A DNA stretch of 64,000 nucleotides from Pseudomonas viridiflava (GCF_900591205.1 NZ_UUPU01000001.1:186001-250000), one strand, 5' to 3'. Shown: positions 36,401 through 47,265, numbered from the stretch's first letter. A program made the numbers and translations. Notes: generated by a model from the letters alone, not told the origin.

Positions 36401-38068
36401 ACTTGCCATGGCTGCGCAGACATAACGGTAGCCTTGTTCATTCACGCCGTACTGGCGGCGAATCTTGTATTGCAGCGCCAGCAGTGGCAATTGCAGGCGC
36501 AACTGGTCGGTATAAAGGGTTTGCCGCAGCTGTGACTGCACAGGATCGTCGAGCAGGATAGTTTTCACCCGTTTTGGGTACTGCTCGCCGATGTTCACTT
36601 GAGTGATCAGGTCTTGCAGATACGTCACGCTCATCCAGGTCGGCAGGCTGCGGCCATCCTTGTAGCTCGCGACTTTGTTGCCCAACGGCAGGGCGATCAG
36701 GTTTTGCAGCGCCAGGTCGGCCAGGCTGAAGGTGACGGTGCTGGTCAGGCCCGGCGCGGTAAACAACCCCCACACCACCTGGCTGGTCACGCTGATTTGC
36801 ACGTGTTTAAGCTTGAGCATCAGTTGCTGGCTGAGTTGTGCGCCATTTGCCACCAGGCCCAGGTCTTTTTTCTGGGCCGGGGTCATGGTCTTGGCCATGG
36901 CGTCGGCGATAGCCTGCAGGGCGTAATCGCCAATCAGCGGAATATCATCCTGATAGGTCTTGTTGGCGGTGCTGCTGTTGAGGGTGGCGATGTCGAACAT
37001 GTAGCGGCTATAGCGTGAAAGGTCGGCTTGGCTGGCGGTCTTCAACCAGTCGGGGAGCGCATCGCTGACTTTTTCCAGCTTGTCCCTGTCGTCCGACGAC
37101 AATTGGCCGAACTCCAGTTCCCCGCGCTGGGAAACATCGTCGCTGGCCTGCCCGAGCGTGTCGCCAACGGAGAGCTTGCCGATAGCCTCGATTTGCAGGC
37201 CGATGAGAGAACAGGCCTGGTACTCGAAAAAATCCCCCTGGGGCTCAAACAGGCGCCACCGCAGTGTTTCATCCTTGAGGTTGGCGGCATGCAGGGTCAG
37301 TGCCTGGCCCAGTGCTTGCTGGCTGTCGAATTGTTGATATCCGGTCGCAATCGAGTGCGTAAGGATCATCGTGTGCTGGTCGTGGGTGCCGATCAGGATG
37401 GCGAGGGCGGCGAGGTTGAGGTGTTCGGTGCCGGTGCCTCGGTCGATGTCGACGTCCACCAGGTAGGCACGGGTACGGTACTTGTCGTTGGGCAGGCGCG
37501 TGGCGTAATCCGGGTACAGGAACACGTTTTTCGCCATCGCGCATTCGTCCTCGCCCCAGCCCACGGACGCCTTGATATCCCAGACGTTGCGCAGCGCATT
37601 GGCGAAGGTCTGCCAACGAGTCCCACGGGGGCCATTGGTCTGGTTCCAGAACGCCAGTTGCTGTTCCTGATACGCGATGAACAACAGCGGTGCACATTCA
37701 TTGATCAGCCGGCCGATGGCGTCGATACGCACCGGCAGGTGGATGTCCGGGCCGTCTGTGGCGTGGTCGGTCAGGTAGTGTTCGCCATCAATGTAGGTCA
37801 GCGGTTTATCGGAAACGGCCCGTCGTGCGAGTGCGCCGGTGAGCGACTCGTGATGAGGCAGGGCGGGCACCACCTGGTCATTGATGATCAGCCAGGCTGG
37901 CGAGACGACGATGGCCAGGTCCGGGTCTATATCCAATTGCGGATACAGCTCCTTCAACGCCGGCCGCAACACGTTCGCGGCCACTTCGCGAATGGACGGG
38001 CCGGTAGTCAGTTGGGTGAGCAGGGTGTTGCCGTTGAGTGACTCTTGTTCGGTCGAGGGTTGGGGCAT
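33425..38068 (-). CDS. Very large dermonecrotic-toxin-like protein (DUF6543 type)
   Basis: 1547 residues with a strong AAGGAA site. No signal peptide. The first half fits the dermonecrotic-toxin N-terminal family common in plant-associated Pseudomonas. A moderately hydrophobic segment lies at about 750-815 (FLGKTVGTAAWIGQ), a basic patch near 960-985 (RLRLRGGGFRSRMKKGQR), and a helical, coiled-coil-prone region from about 990 to 1300. The last 120 residues form a compact basic domain (RRRLKGPKKDF, LWYAHFHYTSLD) I cannot classify. No immunity, chaperone or secretion gene adjoins it. Toxin function is inferred from family membership only. Confidence 0.72.
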   Translation of the reverse strand: MPQPSTEQESLNGNTLLTQLTTGPSIREVAANVLRPALKELYPQLDIDPDLAIVVSPAWLIINDQVVPALPHHESLTGALARRAVSDKPLTYIDGEHYLTDHATDGPDIHLPVRIDAIGRLINECAPLLFIAYQEQQLAFWNQTNGPRGTRWQTFANALRNVWDIKASVGWGEDECAMAKNVFLYPDYATRLPNDKYRTRAYLVDVDIDRGTGTEHLNLAALAILIGTHDQHTMILTHSIATGYQQFDSQQALGQALTLHAANLKDETLRWRLFEPQGDFFEYQACSLIGLQIEAIGKLSVGDTLGQASDDVSQRGELEFGQLSSDDRDKLEKVSDALPDWLKTASQADLSRYSRYMFDIATLNSSTANKTYQDDIPLIGDYALQAIADAMAKTMTPAQKKDLGLVANGAQLSQQLMLKLKHVQISVTSQVVWGLFTAPGLTSTVTFSLADLALQNLIALPLGNKVASYKDGRSLPTWMSVTYLQDLITQVNIGEQYPKRVKTILLDDPVQSQLRQTLYTDQLRLQLPLLALQYKIRRQYGVNEQGYRYVCAAMASDPNLRRVNGYNVVIRPLAFIPTRRTSQAADPVSNMFVIGPQNPAQGPCLLYRPQSSAQLMQFASPINLIYAIKQPGELRESVLAWLPDGVRSDYTQFVFPGPFLASPRALSSLLAEPWLALSMTGPVILGSQTLHGDNLATLFTSNAKALVDLADKQSVSNAEARWESFKRAGWTIFNAALPFLGKTVGTAAWIGQLVNDVQEAIDASESGDSEAKWSALSDIFLNLGMALALHLASRQSTVGRVEKPEISASQPLLPSEPPTKTAPRQLPDIQTSEMPTGHEPSLYTLGALTRKTLELRKVLDSFSVTRPEALGAQQTQPGSHQHLYPLSDQWYAPVGERWFKVQLDENDTVLIVDPSNRARLGPVLVNNLAGQWFVDTRLRLRGGGFRSRMKKGQRLKPVTANSLREQLNAFNRDEKKQCQALEAARSVSRAAPPATADTALKTFLATLDKRRDEYETPIAQLKSLNLIDVVPDYPSRMLNYLQQQLLIAQSGVNELQKVFQAGLDAAGQSMATDPEEVFTRRRMADTTLNMIRQLEHMHSRFKLLRELGAAGAELELKTRADLPPFDLDDLKSYRISLARSLCLQENSTADMTEARSSVNEIVQAAQLAVQSARELSERQAELDLNTQIEALDNLVDQFTVTDQNLRDLPGEYPALIERTSVEDLRKQIDEYAQRAVRSLNTALRERKVQEARAEAEASSSASARPKKAVIKTRFQGVVVGEPRESDPDFVDIKEPLTHEVIATFHKKAGGNWVEHTAALPPASRTPTVSPANSLRKAQALLDDVDSFIQRTKAQANEPQRLPVEIEEKFERRAKALEQARRVVEHAANATNETDDTASQAITRQLDEAVNKLYREGRRVRLDMLKSRLPTAGHVELLSTEGEVSIQAAGVRRRLKGPKKDFMQEYEVRDQKTKRVLWYAHFHYTSLDAPNEAYTAAHLKTPEQRRLGGAFEEYEDMPEQLRRAIYRATIGPHLARTLFLSKAPTQAT

Positions 38069-38157
38069 GGGGGCGTTCCTTGCTGGCGATGAAGCGATCG
38101 GGTTGCCAGAAAGTAGCGAGCCCTGTCGGGGGCGGGGTGGTAGTTAACTGTTCAACG

Positions 38158-38187
38158 TGTGGCGAGGGAGGACCTTCCCTCGCCACA
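38158..38187. repeat. Short perfect inverted repeat (GTGGCGAGGGA)
   Basis: TGTGGCGAGGGA and TCCCTCGCCACA are perfect 12-bp arms around 6 bp. It sits between the giant-protein start and the end of the polyamine-binding gene and may be a minimal REP-like element that also ends the upstream transcript. Confidence 0.7.
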
Positions 38188-38193
38188 AGAGCT

Positions 38194-39285
38194 TCAGGTC
38201 CCGGATTTGATCTTGGTCCACGCCCGGGTACGGGCGCGTTCGGCATCACGGCCCAGCGGTTTCAGGGTGTAGAGCGTGGCCATGGCCGCCTCGGTGGGGT
38301 AGAGGTTGGGGTTGTTGCGAATGGCTGGGTCTACCAGGCTGGTAGCGTCCTTGTTGGGGTTGGGGTAGCCGACAAAGTCGCTGATCGGTGCGATCACCCC
38401 GGGTTGCAGCAGGTAGTTGATAAAGGTGTAGGCGTCCTCGGGGTTTTTGGCTCCTTTGGGAATCGCGAGCATGTCGAACCAGATCGGTGCGCCTTCCTTG
38501 GGCAGGCGCATGTCCACGGTCACGCCGTTCTTGGCTTCCTTGGCGCGGTTGGCGGCCTGGGAGAAGCTGCCGGAATAGCCGACGGCCACGCAGATGTCGC
38601 CGTTGGCGATATCGGCCATGTACTTGGACGAGTGGAAGTAGGTGATGTAGGGGCGGATCTTCATCAGCAACGCCTCGGCCTTTTCATAGTCCTTGGGGTT
38701 GCTGCTATTGGGGTCCAGCCCCAAGTGTTGCAGGGCCAGCGGCAGGATTTCCGACGGCGAATCCAGCAGTGCCACGCCGCACTGCTTGAGCTTGCTGATG
38801 TTCTCTTCTTTAAAGATCAGGTCCCAGCTGTCTACCGGGGCATCGACGCCCAGGGCGGCCTTGACCTTGTCGGGGTTGAAGCCGATCAGGATGGTGCCGT
38901 ACATGTACGGCACGGCGAATTTGTTGCCGGGGTCATTCGCTTCGATCAGCTTCATCAGCTTGGGGTCGAGGTGGTTCCAGTTGGGCAGTTTGCTGCGGTC
39001 CAGCGGCTGGAACACTGAGGCTTCGATCTGTTTGGCCAGGAACACGTTGGACGGCACCACCACGTCATAGCCGGAGTTGCCCGTGAGCAGCTTGGCCTCC
39101 AGGGCTTCGTTGGTGTCGAAAATGTCGTAGACCAGTTTGACTTTGGGGTTCTGCGCCTTGAAGTCTTCGAGGGCCTTGGGGGTGATGTAGTCGAACCAGT
39201 TGTAGACCCGCAGGGTTTTTTCTTCGGCGTGTACGGCGGTGCTCAACACGGTGGCGCAGAGCACAAGAGACTTGAACATGTTCAT
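38194..39285 (-). CDS. Polyamine ABC transporter periplasmic binding protein (PotF/SpuD type)
   Basis: 363 residues with signal peptide [20 protein letters not shown]. The mature start [22 protein letters not shown] and the D-x-F-D-T-N-E segment are typical of PotD/PotF. Trp and Asp residues lining the polyamine site (YNWFDY, WFDM) are present. No permease or ATPase gene is adjacent, so it may share a transporter encoded elsewhere. Its start overlaps the acetylpolyamine deacetylase stop by 4 bp, pointing to acetylated polyamines as ligand. The same pairing exists in P. aeruginosa. Confidence 0.88.
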   Translation of the reverse strand: MNMFKSLVLCATVLSTAVHAEEKTLRVYNWFDYITPKALEDFKAQNPKVKLVYDIFDTNEALEAKLLTGNSGYDVVVPSNVFLAKQIEASVFQPLDRSKLPNWNHLDPKLMKLIEANDPGNKFAVPYMYGTILIGFNPDKVKAALGVDAPVDSWDLIFKEENISKLKQCGVALLDSPSEILPLALQHLGLDPNSSNPKDYEKAEALLMKIRPYITYFHSSKYMADIANGDICVAVGYSGSFSQAANRAKEAKNGVTVDMRLPKEGAPIWFDMLAIPKGAKNPEDAYTFINYLLQPGVIAPISDFVGYPNPNKDATSLVDPAIRNNPNLYPTEAAMATLYTLKPLGRDAERARTRAWTKIKSGT

Positions 39286-40316
39286 TCGGCTGACCCCTCA
39301 AAACCTTCGAGAACGTTGACGGCATTGATGCCGATTTCTTCTACGGCGTAGCCGCCTTCCATCACAAATAGCGTCGGTTTGCCCAGTTGGGCGATGCGGG
39401 CGCCCATGGCCAGGTAGTCCGGGCTGTCGAGCTTGAACTGCGAGATCGGGTCGTCCTTGAACGTGTCCACGCCGAGGGAGACCACAATCACGTCGGCGCC
39501 GTAGCCTTCGATCTCGGCGCAAGCCTGTTCCAGCGCGGCGCTCCAGGTCTCCCAGCCCGAGCCTGCGGCCAGCGGGTAGTTGAAGTTGAAGCCCGTGCCT
39601 GCGCCTTCGCCCAATTCATCGGCGTAACCGAGGAAAAACGGAAACTCTGCTTCCGGGTGGCCGTGGATCGAGGTGAACAGCACATCGTTGCGCTCATAGA
39701 AAATCGACTGGGTGCCGTTGCCGTGGTGGTAATCCACGTCAAGGATCGCGACTTTCTGGTGGCCCTGATCGAGAAAAGCCTGGGCAGCGATGGCGGCGTT
39801 ATTGAGGTAGCAGTAACCGCCCATCAAGTCGCTGGCGGCGTGATGGCCGGGCGGGCGACACAGCGCGAACGCACTGCGGGCGCCCTGTTGAATCGCGTGT
39901 TGGGCGGTCAAGGCGACCTGGGCTGCGCTGTACGCGGCCTGCCAGGTGCCGGCGGTAATCGGCGCGCCGCCGTCGAAGCTGTAATAACCGAGCTGGCCAT
40001 GCAGGCTGGTGGGCAATACGCGGCGCAGGGTGCGGGCAGGCCAGGTGTACGGCAGCAAGTCACCGTCCTGACCAAACTCGGTCCAGCGTGCCCAGGCACC
40101 TTTGAAGAAGCCGAGGTAGTCAGGGCAGTGGATACGTTGCAAGGGGGCCAGGCCAAAGTCCGTGGGCGCGTGCACCGGGCCCAGCTCGCGGTCCCTGACG
40201 CGCTGCAGCACATGATCGGCGCGCGAGGGCATTTCAAAGCAGGGCATCAATTGCCCGTCCATCAGTTCGCAGCGGCCGTGGTGCAGGTGGTGATCGTCCG
40301 AGTAGATCGTCAGCAT
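39282..40316 (-). CDS. Acetylpolyamine amidohydrolase (class II HDAC-like)
   Basis: 344 residues. The zinc-dependent deacetylase motifs are [20 protein letters not shown] and [11 protein letters not shown], with [10 protein letters not shown] near the end. Acetylpolyamine amidohydrolases release acetate from acetylputrescine, acetylcadaverine or related compounds, returning polyamines to catabolism. GGAG precedes the ATG. It leads a two-gene operon with the binding protein. Confidence 0.9.
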   Translation of the reverse strand: MLTIYSDDHHLHHGRCELMDGQLMPCFEMPSRADHVLQRVRDRELGPVHAPTDFGLAPLQRIHCPDYLGFFKGAWARWTEFGQDGDLLPYTWPARTLRRVLPTSLHGQLGYYSFDGGAPITAGTWQAAYSAAQVALTAQHAIQQGARSAFALCRPPGHHAASDLMGGYCYLNNAAIAAQAFLDQGHQKVAILDVDYHHGNGTQSIFYERNDVLFTSIHGHPEAEFPFFLGYADELGEGAGTGFNFNYPLAAGSGWETWSAALEQACAEIEGYGADVIVVSLGVDTFKDDPISQFKLDSPDYLAMGARIAQLGKPTLFVMEGGYAVEEIGINAVNVLEGFEGSAE

Positions 40317-40475
40317 GTTGTTGTTCTCCGCAGGCTGTATCGGTGCCTGCAGTCTTGCGGCGGTCGGAGTTTATGAGAACGGCAGGAGCGGCCAAAAGGG
40401 GATGGATATGGCCAAATTGTTTGTCCGAAATTCGCCCCATTTGTGTGCGAGAGGCTCTTGTGGTGAGCGGGCTTG

Positions 40476-40570
40476 TGTGGCGAGCGGGCTTGCCCGCGTT
40501 GGAGTGCGCAGCGCTCCCGCTTTTTCTGGGGCCGCTACGCAGCCCAACGCGGGCAAGCCCGCTCGCCACA
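40476..40570. repeat. REP-like pair (GTGGCGAGCGGGCTTGCCCG class)
   Basis: TGTGGCGAGCGGGCTTGCCC and GGGCAAGCCCGCTCGCCACA are inverted copies about 55 bp apart. It separates the deacetylase gene from the AraC gene. Confidence 0.88.
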
Positions 40571-40593
40571 GGTAGTCTGCATCTATGGGGCAT

Positions 40594-41586
40594 TCACGCG
40601 CGAAATTGGCTCGGCGCCACGCCGCTCCAGCGTACAAATGCGTGACGAAAACTCGCGGTTTCGCTGAACCCCAGCGCCTCGGCAATTCGGTAGATCGGCC
40701 ACTCATCCTCGCCCAGCAACTGCTTGGCCCGTTCGAAACGCAGCTCGTCGAGCAGCTCCTGGTAGCTGCACCCCAGGTCGTGCAGGTGCCTGCGCAGGGT
40801 GCGCGCCGAGCAGTTCATCTGTTGGGCCAGCCCCTCAAGCCCCGGCGCGGCCTGCAATTGGCTGGCGAGTAGTTGGCGGATTCTTCCCAGCCAGGCTTGG
40901 CGCCCGGTGAATTCCAGGTTCTGTTTGCGGCAGCGCTCGGCCATGGCCCGATGGGTAATCGCGTCAGCCAGGGGCAGCGGCTGGTCAAGCCAGCGCGGGT
41001 CGAAGGCAAAGGCATTGGCAGTGGCCTGGAACTGCAAGGGGCAGTCGAAGCGCTCGCGGTAGCGCGCTTGGTAGTCCGGCGCAGCGTATTCAAAGCGTGC
41101 ACCTAGCAACGGCAGCGGATGGCCGAGCAGGTCGTCGCAGATGACCTTCAACGAGGCCAGGCAAAACTCCACGTTGAAGGTTTCCAGAGTCGGATTCTCG
41201 CGATAATCACTGGCGCTGAACCAGATCCGCTCGCCGTCCTCGAGCAGGCTCAGTTCGAAAAGTGTTCCCAACAGCGCCGGATAACGCAGCGCCAGGCGCA
41301 AAGCGTCACCGAAGGTGGCACTGGTGAGCAGGGCATAACCAAGCATGCCGTAGGACGAAACATGCATGCGCCGGCCCAGTTCCAGGCCAATGTCACGCTG
41401 CAACGCCACGGCATTGGCGCACACGCGCATCTCCTGGTTGGTGGTGATACGCGTGTCGGCGCGGCTTAAGTCCGCCAGGCAGATGCCGCTGCCGGCGAGC
41501 AAGGTGTCGCCGGGCAGGCCCCGTTCCTTGAATGTACCAAGCACCAGGGAGACAGCATTGAGGGTGGTGAGATGGGAATGCAGCAT
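40594..41586 (-). CDS. AraC-family regulator with arabinose-binding-type N-terminus
   Basis: 330 residues from the ATG at 41586, which has GGAAG about 6 bp upstream; a GTG two codons before is possible. An N-terminal PF12625-like domain (about 20-205, GLELGRRMHVSSYGMLGYALLTSATFG) is followed by the AraC HTH (about 240-330, MNCSARTLRRHLHDLGCSYQELLDELR, IAEALGFSETASFRHAFVRW). It resembles OruR-like ornithine regulators. It is next to an asparaginase gene transcribed in the same direction 50 bp upstream and may respond to an amino acid. Confidence 0.85.
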   Translation of the reverse strand: MLHSHLTTLNAVSLVLGTFKERGLPGDTLLAGSGICLADLSRADTRITTNQEMRVCANAVALQRDIGLELGRRMHVSSYGMLGYALLTSATFGDALRLALRYPALLGTLFELSLLEDGERIWFSASDYRENPTLETFNVEFCLASLKVICDDLLGHPLPLLGARFEYAAPDYQARYRERFDCPLQFQATANAFAFDPRWLDQPLPLADAITHRAMAERCRKQNLEFTGRQAWLGRIRQLLASQLQAAPGLEGLAQQMNCSARTLRRHLHDLGCSYQELLDELRFERAKQLLGEDEWPIYRIAEALGFSETASFRHAFVRWSGVAPSQFRA

Positions 41587-41636
41587 GGACACTTCCAGCC
41601 AGGGGGTGGCTGGAAGCGGAGCAAGTTATATGCCGG

Positions 41637-42617
41637 TCAGCTCAGTTCGCCGCACAGGTCCAGTTCCACCAGGCGGCGGACTTCATGGAGTGCCAGCCCT
41701 GCGCCTAGCAGCGCATTGAGCTTGCCGAACACCGCTTCACGGGTCATCCCGCCGCCCGACAACACGCCCACGCCACGCAAGCGGCTGCCGGCCTCGTAAA
41801 CGTCCAGCTCCACGCCGCCTTCGTGGCATTGGGTAATGGCGACTACGATCACGCCCTGGTCCTGCGCACGCTTGAGGCTGGCCAGAAACGCCGGGTTGTC
41901 GCTGGGCCCGGTGCCGCTGCCGAAGCATTCCAGCACCAGCGCCTGAATGCCGCTGTCGATCAGCGCATCCAACTGCACGGCGGCGATGCCGGGCACCAGC
42001 GGTAGCACACCGACATTCGCCAGGGCCTTTTCGTGACGGTAACCCAGCGCCGCCGGCAGTTGGTCAGCCTTGGCGATGCCGCCATTGCGTTGCAGCGCGG
42101 CAAATGGGTGGCGACCGAAACTGCGGATCTTCGCGCAACGCGTCGGCGCCATCAGCGCACCGTGGAAGTACAGCTGCACGCCAGGCGTAAGACCTGCGCC
42201 CAAGGCTGCCAGTGCCCCGCTGACGTTTTCCCAGGCATCGCTGTCGGGCACGCCGGCCGGCAGCATCGAGCCGGTAAACAGCACTGGCGCGGGCAGGCCC
42301 AGCAGTTGGAAGCTCATGGCGGCTGCGCTGTAGGCCAGGGTGTCGGTGCCGTGCAGGATCAGCACCGCGTCGCAGCCGGCGTCCACCGCCTCAACCACGG
42401 CGGTGCGCAGGCGCTGCCAGTAGGCCGGGGTCATGTTGGCGCTGTCGATCAGCGGCGACATTTCCCGGAAACGCCACGCAGGTACGGGCTCATTGGCGAG
42501 CTGCTCGCGCATGCGCGCTTCGAAACCGGACGCGGGGGCCAGGCCGTTGGCGCTGGCCTGCATGCCGATGGTGCCGCCGGTGTAGAGCACCATCACGTCT
42601 TGGGCTGGTTGGGTCAT
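41637..42617 (-). CDS. L-asparaginase, type I (cytosolic)
   Basis: 326 residues, no signal peptide. Catalytic motifs are VLYTGGTIGM (first Thr, residues 10-19) and LHGTDTLAYSAAAM (TD pair), with an asparaginase C-terminal domain. It hydrolyses asparagine to aspartate and ammonia, and aspA nearby can take aspartate to fumarate. The ATG follows AGGAG. Substrate preference between asparagine and glutamine cannot be read from sequence. Confidence 0.9.
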   Translation of the reverse strand: MTQPAQDVMVLYTGGTIGMQASANGLAPASGFEARMREQLANEPVPAWRFREMSPLIDSANMTPAYWQRLRTAVVEAVDAGCDAVLILHGTDTLAYSAAAMSFQLLGLPAPVLFTGSMLPAGVPDSDAWENVSGALAALGAGLTPGVQLYFHGALMAPTRCAKIRSFGRHPFAALQRNGGIAKADQLPAALGYRHEKALANVGVLPLVPGIAAVQLDALIDSGIQALVLECFGSGTGPSDNPAFLASLKRAQDQGVIVVAITQCHEGGVELDVYEAGSRLRGVGVLSGGGMTREAVFGKLNALLGAGLALHEVRRLVELDLCGELS

Positions 42618-42636
42618 TTGAAGAATCTCCTGAACG

Positions 42637-42680
42637 AAAAACGCCGCCGGGCCCAGAGCATGCCCAAGGCCGGGCGGCGT
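42637..42680 (-). terminator. Intrinsic terminator of the alanine/glycine symporter gene
   Basis: Read on the minus strand, ACGCCGCCCGGCC pairs with its near-complement GGCCCGGCGGCGT, then TTTTT. It begins 20 bp after the symporter stop. Confidence 0.85.
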
Positions 42681-42699
42681 GTCATCTATCTACCTGAGC

Positions 42700-44151
42700 T
42701 CAGCGTTGCGTTTGCGCGTTCAGTTCGGCGGATGCTTGAGCGCCAGGCTCAGGCTTCACCGGATTGGCCGGCCAGGCTTTGCGGTCCAGGTCCAGGTCAG
42801 GGAACTGGCTGGAGTCGAACACCGGCGTCTTGATGCCCGCAGCGCGCTGGTTGTCGTAGTCATTCAGGATGCGCATGGCGATCTTGAACAGGAACGCCAG
42901 GGCGAACAGGTTGACGAATGCGAGCAGGGTCATGGTGATGTCGGCGAAGGCGAACACGGTGCCGAGGTTCTCGATCGAACCCCAGAAAATCAGCACCAGC
43001 ACCAGCGCACGGTAGCCCATCAGCACCTTGCGGTTATTGCCCACCAGAAAGCGCAGGTTGCTCTCGCCGAGGTAGTAGTTGTACATGATCGAGGTGAACA
43101 CGAACAACGCCAGGGCCACCGAGATAAACATGCGGCCCCAATCACCGACCACCGCCGCCAGGGAGTTCTGGGTCAGGGCAATGCCGTCGCCTTCAAAGCC
43201 TGGGGTGTAGAAGCCGGACAGCAGGATCAGCAGCGCGGTGCAGGTGCAGATCACAAAGGTGTCGAGGAACACGCTGAACGCCTGAACCACGCCTTGGGCG
43301 ATCGGGTGTTCTACCGAGGCTACCGCGGCCACGTTAGGCGCACTGCCCAGACCGGCTTCGTTGGCGAACACGCCGCGCTTCACACCCATGATGATCGCGC
43401 TGCCCACCAGGCCACCGAAGGCTTGGTCGAGACCGAACGCGCTCTTGACGATGGTCGCGAGCATGGCCGGCACGTGGTCGAATTGCAGCACGATCACGTA
43501 CAGGGTCACGGCGATGTACACCAGGGTCTTGACCGGCACCAGCAGGTCGGCGATCGAGGCGATGCGCTTGATCCCGCCGATGAACACCAGGCCCAGCAAT
43601 ACTGCCAGCGCCAGGCCGGTGTAGGTGGTGTCCAGGCCGAAAGCGTTGTTCAGCGAATGGGTTACCGCGTGGGCTTGCAGGCCGTTGAAGGCAAAACCGA
43701 AGGTCACCAGCAACAGGAACGCCATCACCATACCCAGCCAGCGCTTGTGCAGGCCGTGCTGGATGTAATAAGCCGGGCCGCCACGGTAGGTGCCTTCGGC
43801 ATCGGTGCGCTTGTACAGCTGGCCGAGGGAGCATTCGATAAAGCTCGATGACATGCCCACCAGCGCGGTGACCCACATCCAGAACACGGCACCCGGGCCA
43901 CCCAGGGTCACGGCAATGCCGACACCTGCGATGTTACCGGCACCGACGCGTCCGGCCAGGCTGAGCATCAGCGCCTGGAACGAACTGAGTTGGCCGGAGC
44001 TGCTCTTGAGGCTGTCTTTAAACACCGAGAACATGTGGAAAAAGTGACGCAACTGCACGAAACGCGAGCGAATCGTGAAATAACCGCCGAGCCCGACAAT
44101 GAGCACGATCAGGACTTTCCCTGAGAGGAAGTCGTTGATGACTTCGAGCAT
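42700..44151 (-). CDS. Sodium:alanine/glycine symporter (AGCS family)
   Basis: 483 residues, about eleven membrane segments. The start at 44151 follows GAGGAA; the open frame extends further without support. Family motifs GRVGAGNIAGVGIAVTLGGPGAVFWMW and GGPAYYIQ are clear. It takes up alanine or glycine with Na+ at the inner membrane. It is followed by a terminator and by the asparaginase gene in the same direction. Confidence 0.92.
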   Translation of the reverse strand: MLEVINDFLSGKVLIVLIVGLGGYFTIRSRFVQLRHFFHMFSVFKDSLKSSSGQLSSFQALMLSLAGRVGAGNIAGVGIAVTLGGPGAVFWMWVTALVGMSSSFIECSLGQLYKRTDAEGTYRGGPAYYIQHGLHKRWLGMVMAFLLLVTFGFAFNGLQAHAVTHSLNNAFGLDTTYTGLALAVLLGLVFIGGIKRIASIADLLVPVKTLVYIAVTLYVIVLQFDHVPAMLATIVKSAFGLDQAFGGLVGSAIIMGVKRGVFANEAGLGSAPNVAAVASVEHPIAQGVVQAFSVFLDTFVICTCTALLILLSGFYTPGFEGDGIALTQNSLAAVVGDWGRMFISVALALFVFTSIMYNYYLGESNLRFLVGNNRKVLMGYRALVLVLIFWGSIENLGTVFAFADITMTLLAFVNLFALAFLFKIAMRILNDYDNQRAAGIKTPVFDSSQFPDLDLDRKAWPANPVKPEPGAQASAELNAQTQR

Positions 44152-44453
44152 GGAGTGTTCCTCGCTGATTTTTCTAATGGCAAACGCAGGACGGTTCGAC
44201 GTGTCGCTCAGCACCAGGCAGTGCACGACGTTCGACCCCAATCCTTTTGCGGGTGTTGTTATTCATGCGGTTTCGCGCTGTCCAGGACCTCGTTACCGAC
44301 GATCTCTGACGCGAAGAGGGGCGGCACTATACCTAGGCGAGCATCATCCGTCTGCACGGGGCGATTAAAGGTTTCAGCGGGGCTGAATCGGGAAAGTCGG
44401 ATTTGCAGGGCGATATTGGATTTTTTATGGGCTTCATTTCACAACCTTGAGGC
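44152..44453. other. Intergenic stretch upstream of the symporter gene
   Basis: About 300 bp between the symporter start and the aspA terminator. It should carry the symporter promoter. I see no coding frame with support, no repeat and no clear operator. Confidence 0.5.
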
Positions 44454-44490
44454 AAAAAAAAGGGCCTGAAGAACGAGCCTTCAGGCCCTC
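44454..44490 (-). terminator. Intrinsic terminator of aspA
   Basis: GGGCCTGAAG (44462-44471) and CTTCAGGCCC (44479-44488) form a perfect 10-bp stem with a 7-base loop. On the minus strand it is followed by a run of eight T residues. It lies just past the aspA stop. Confidence 0.95.
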
Positions 44491-44542
44491 AAAAGGTGAG
44501 AGGTGTCTAGTCCCTCAGCCTGGTGAGCGGTGCAACAAACGC

Positions 44543-45967
<1,425 letters not shown>

Positions 45968-46149
45968 GACGGAAATCATCTCGATAGGGACCCGGAACTG
46001 GCCGGAACGCTGTGAATGCTAGGCTTGTGGAAGTTTTTGGGCCAATGCTGTTAAACACTGGCCTATGCACAAACGGCATAATGTAGGTGTGACCCGGCTA
46101 TCATGGCGGGCGTGTGTGCCAAAATGGTGCGTACCCGTGGGAGGAAGTG

Positions 46150-47058
46150 ATGAACCTTGAGAGCAAATGGCTGGAAGACTTCAGCGCCCTGGCGGCTACC
46201 CGCAGCTTTTCCCAGGCGGCGGAGCGGCGCTTTGTCACCCAGCCGGCGTTCAGCCGGCGTATCCGCAGCCTGGAAGCCGCGCTGGGCCTGACGCTGGTCA
46301 ATCGCTCACGCACCCCGGTGGAGCTGACGGCGGCGGGGCAGTTATTCCTGGTGACGGCGCGCACGGTGGTCGAACAGCTCGGTGAGGTGCTGCGCCATTT
46401 GCATCATCTGGAAGGCGGGCAGGGCGAGGTCATGCAAGTGGCGGCCGCTCACTCCCTGGCGTTGGGCTTCTTCCCGCGCTGGATCGCGCAATTGCGCAAC
46501 GAAGGTTTGAACATCGCCACGCGGCTGGTGGCCACCAACGTCGGTGACGCCGTGCACGCCCTGCGCGAAGGCGGTTGCGACTTGATGCTGGCGTTCTACG
46601 ACCCGGATGCGGCGATGCAGATGGATGCGGAAATCTTCCCTTCGCTGCACCTGGGTAACACCGAAATGCTCCCGGTATGCGCCGCCGATGCCGACGGCAA
46701 GCCGCTGTTCGACCTGGAAGGCGAGGGCAGTGTGCCGCTGCTGGCCTACAGCGCCGGCGCGTTTCTCGGCCGTTCGGTGCACTTGCTGCTGCGCCAGCGT
46801 GCACTGCGCTTTACCACCGTGTACGAAACGGCCATGGCGGATAGCCTCAAGAGCATGGCCCTTGAGGGCCTGGGCATCGCCTGGGTGCCGCAACTGAGCG
46901 TGCGGGCGGAGTTGGCGCGCGGCGAACTGGTGGTGTGCGGCGGTCCGCAATGGCATGTGCCGTTGGAGATTCGCCTGTATCGCTGCGCCTTGGTGCGCAA
47001 GGCGAATGTGCGGTTGTTGTGGCGCAAGCTGGAAGGTGGCGCGGCGCAAAATACCTGA
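46150..47058 (+). CDS. LysR-family regulator next to aspA
   Basis: 302 residues from the ATG at 46150 behind GAGGAAG. The HTH is in the first 60 residues (WLEDFSALAATRSFSQAAERRFVTQPAFSRRIRSLE) and the effector domain follows. Placement opposite aspA suggests it controls aspartase, which is an inference from divergence. Confidence 0.87.
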   Translation: MNLESKWLEDFSALAATRSFSQAAERRFVTQPAFSRRIRSLEAALGLTLVNRSRTPVELTAAGQLFLVTARTVVEQLGEVLRHLHHLEGGQGEVMQVAAAHSLALGFFPRWIAQLRNEGLNIATRLVATNVGDAVHALREGGCDLMLAFYDPDAAMQMDAEIFPSLHLGNTEMLPVCAADADGKPLFDLEGEGSVPLLAYSAGAFLGRSVHLLLRQRALRFTTVYETAMADSLKSMALEGLGIAWVPQLSVRAELARGELVVCGGPQWHVPLEIRLYRCALVRKANVRLLWRKLEGGAAQNT

Positions 47059-47075
47059 GCCTGGCACCGGGAAAA

Positions 47076-47163
47076 TGTGGGAGGGGGCTTGCCCCCGATA
47101 GCGGTGTATCAGTGACAGATAAGTGCCTGACACACCGTCATCGGGGGCAAGCCCCCTCCCACA
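47076..47163. repeat. REP pair after the LysR gene
   Basis: TGTGGGAGGGGGCTTGCCCC and its inverted copy GGGGCAAGCCCCCTCCCACA enclose about 48 bp. This is the GGGGGCTTGCCCCC variant. Confidence 0.9.
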
Positions 47164-47265
47164 GGGTTTTGTGATGATTTGGCTGACTCCTAAGTCAATA
47201 AAACCGCGACTTTGCGCCACTGGACAGATGGTCATCCGAGGGGCTGTTTATCTGGATTATTACGG

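Noticed and set aside
38158..38187. Intrinsic terminator of the potF-like operon
   Set aside because: No T-run on either side, so it is listed as an inverted repeat.
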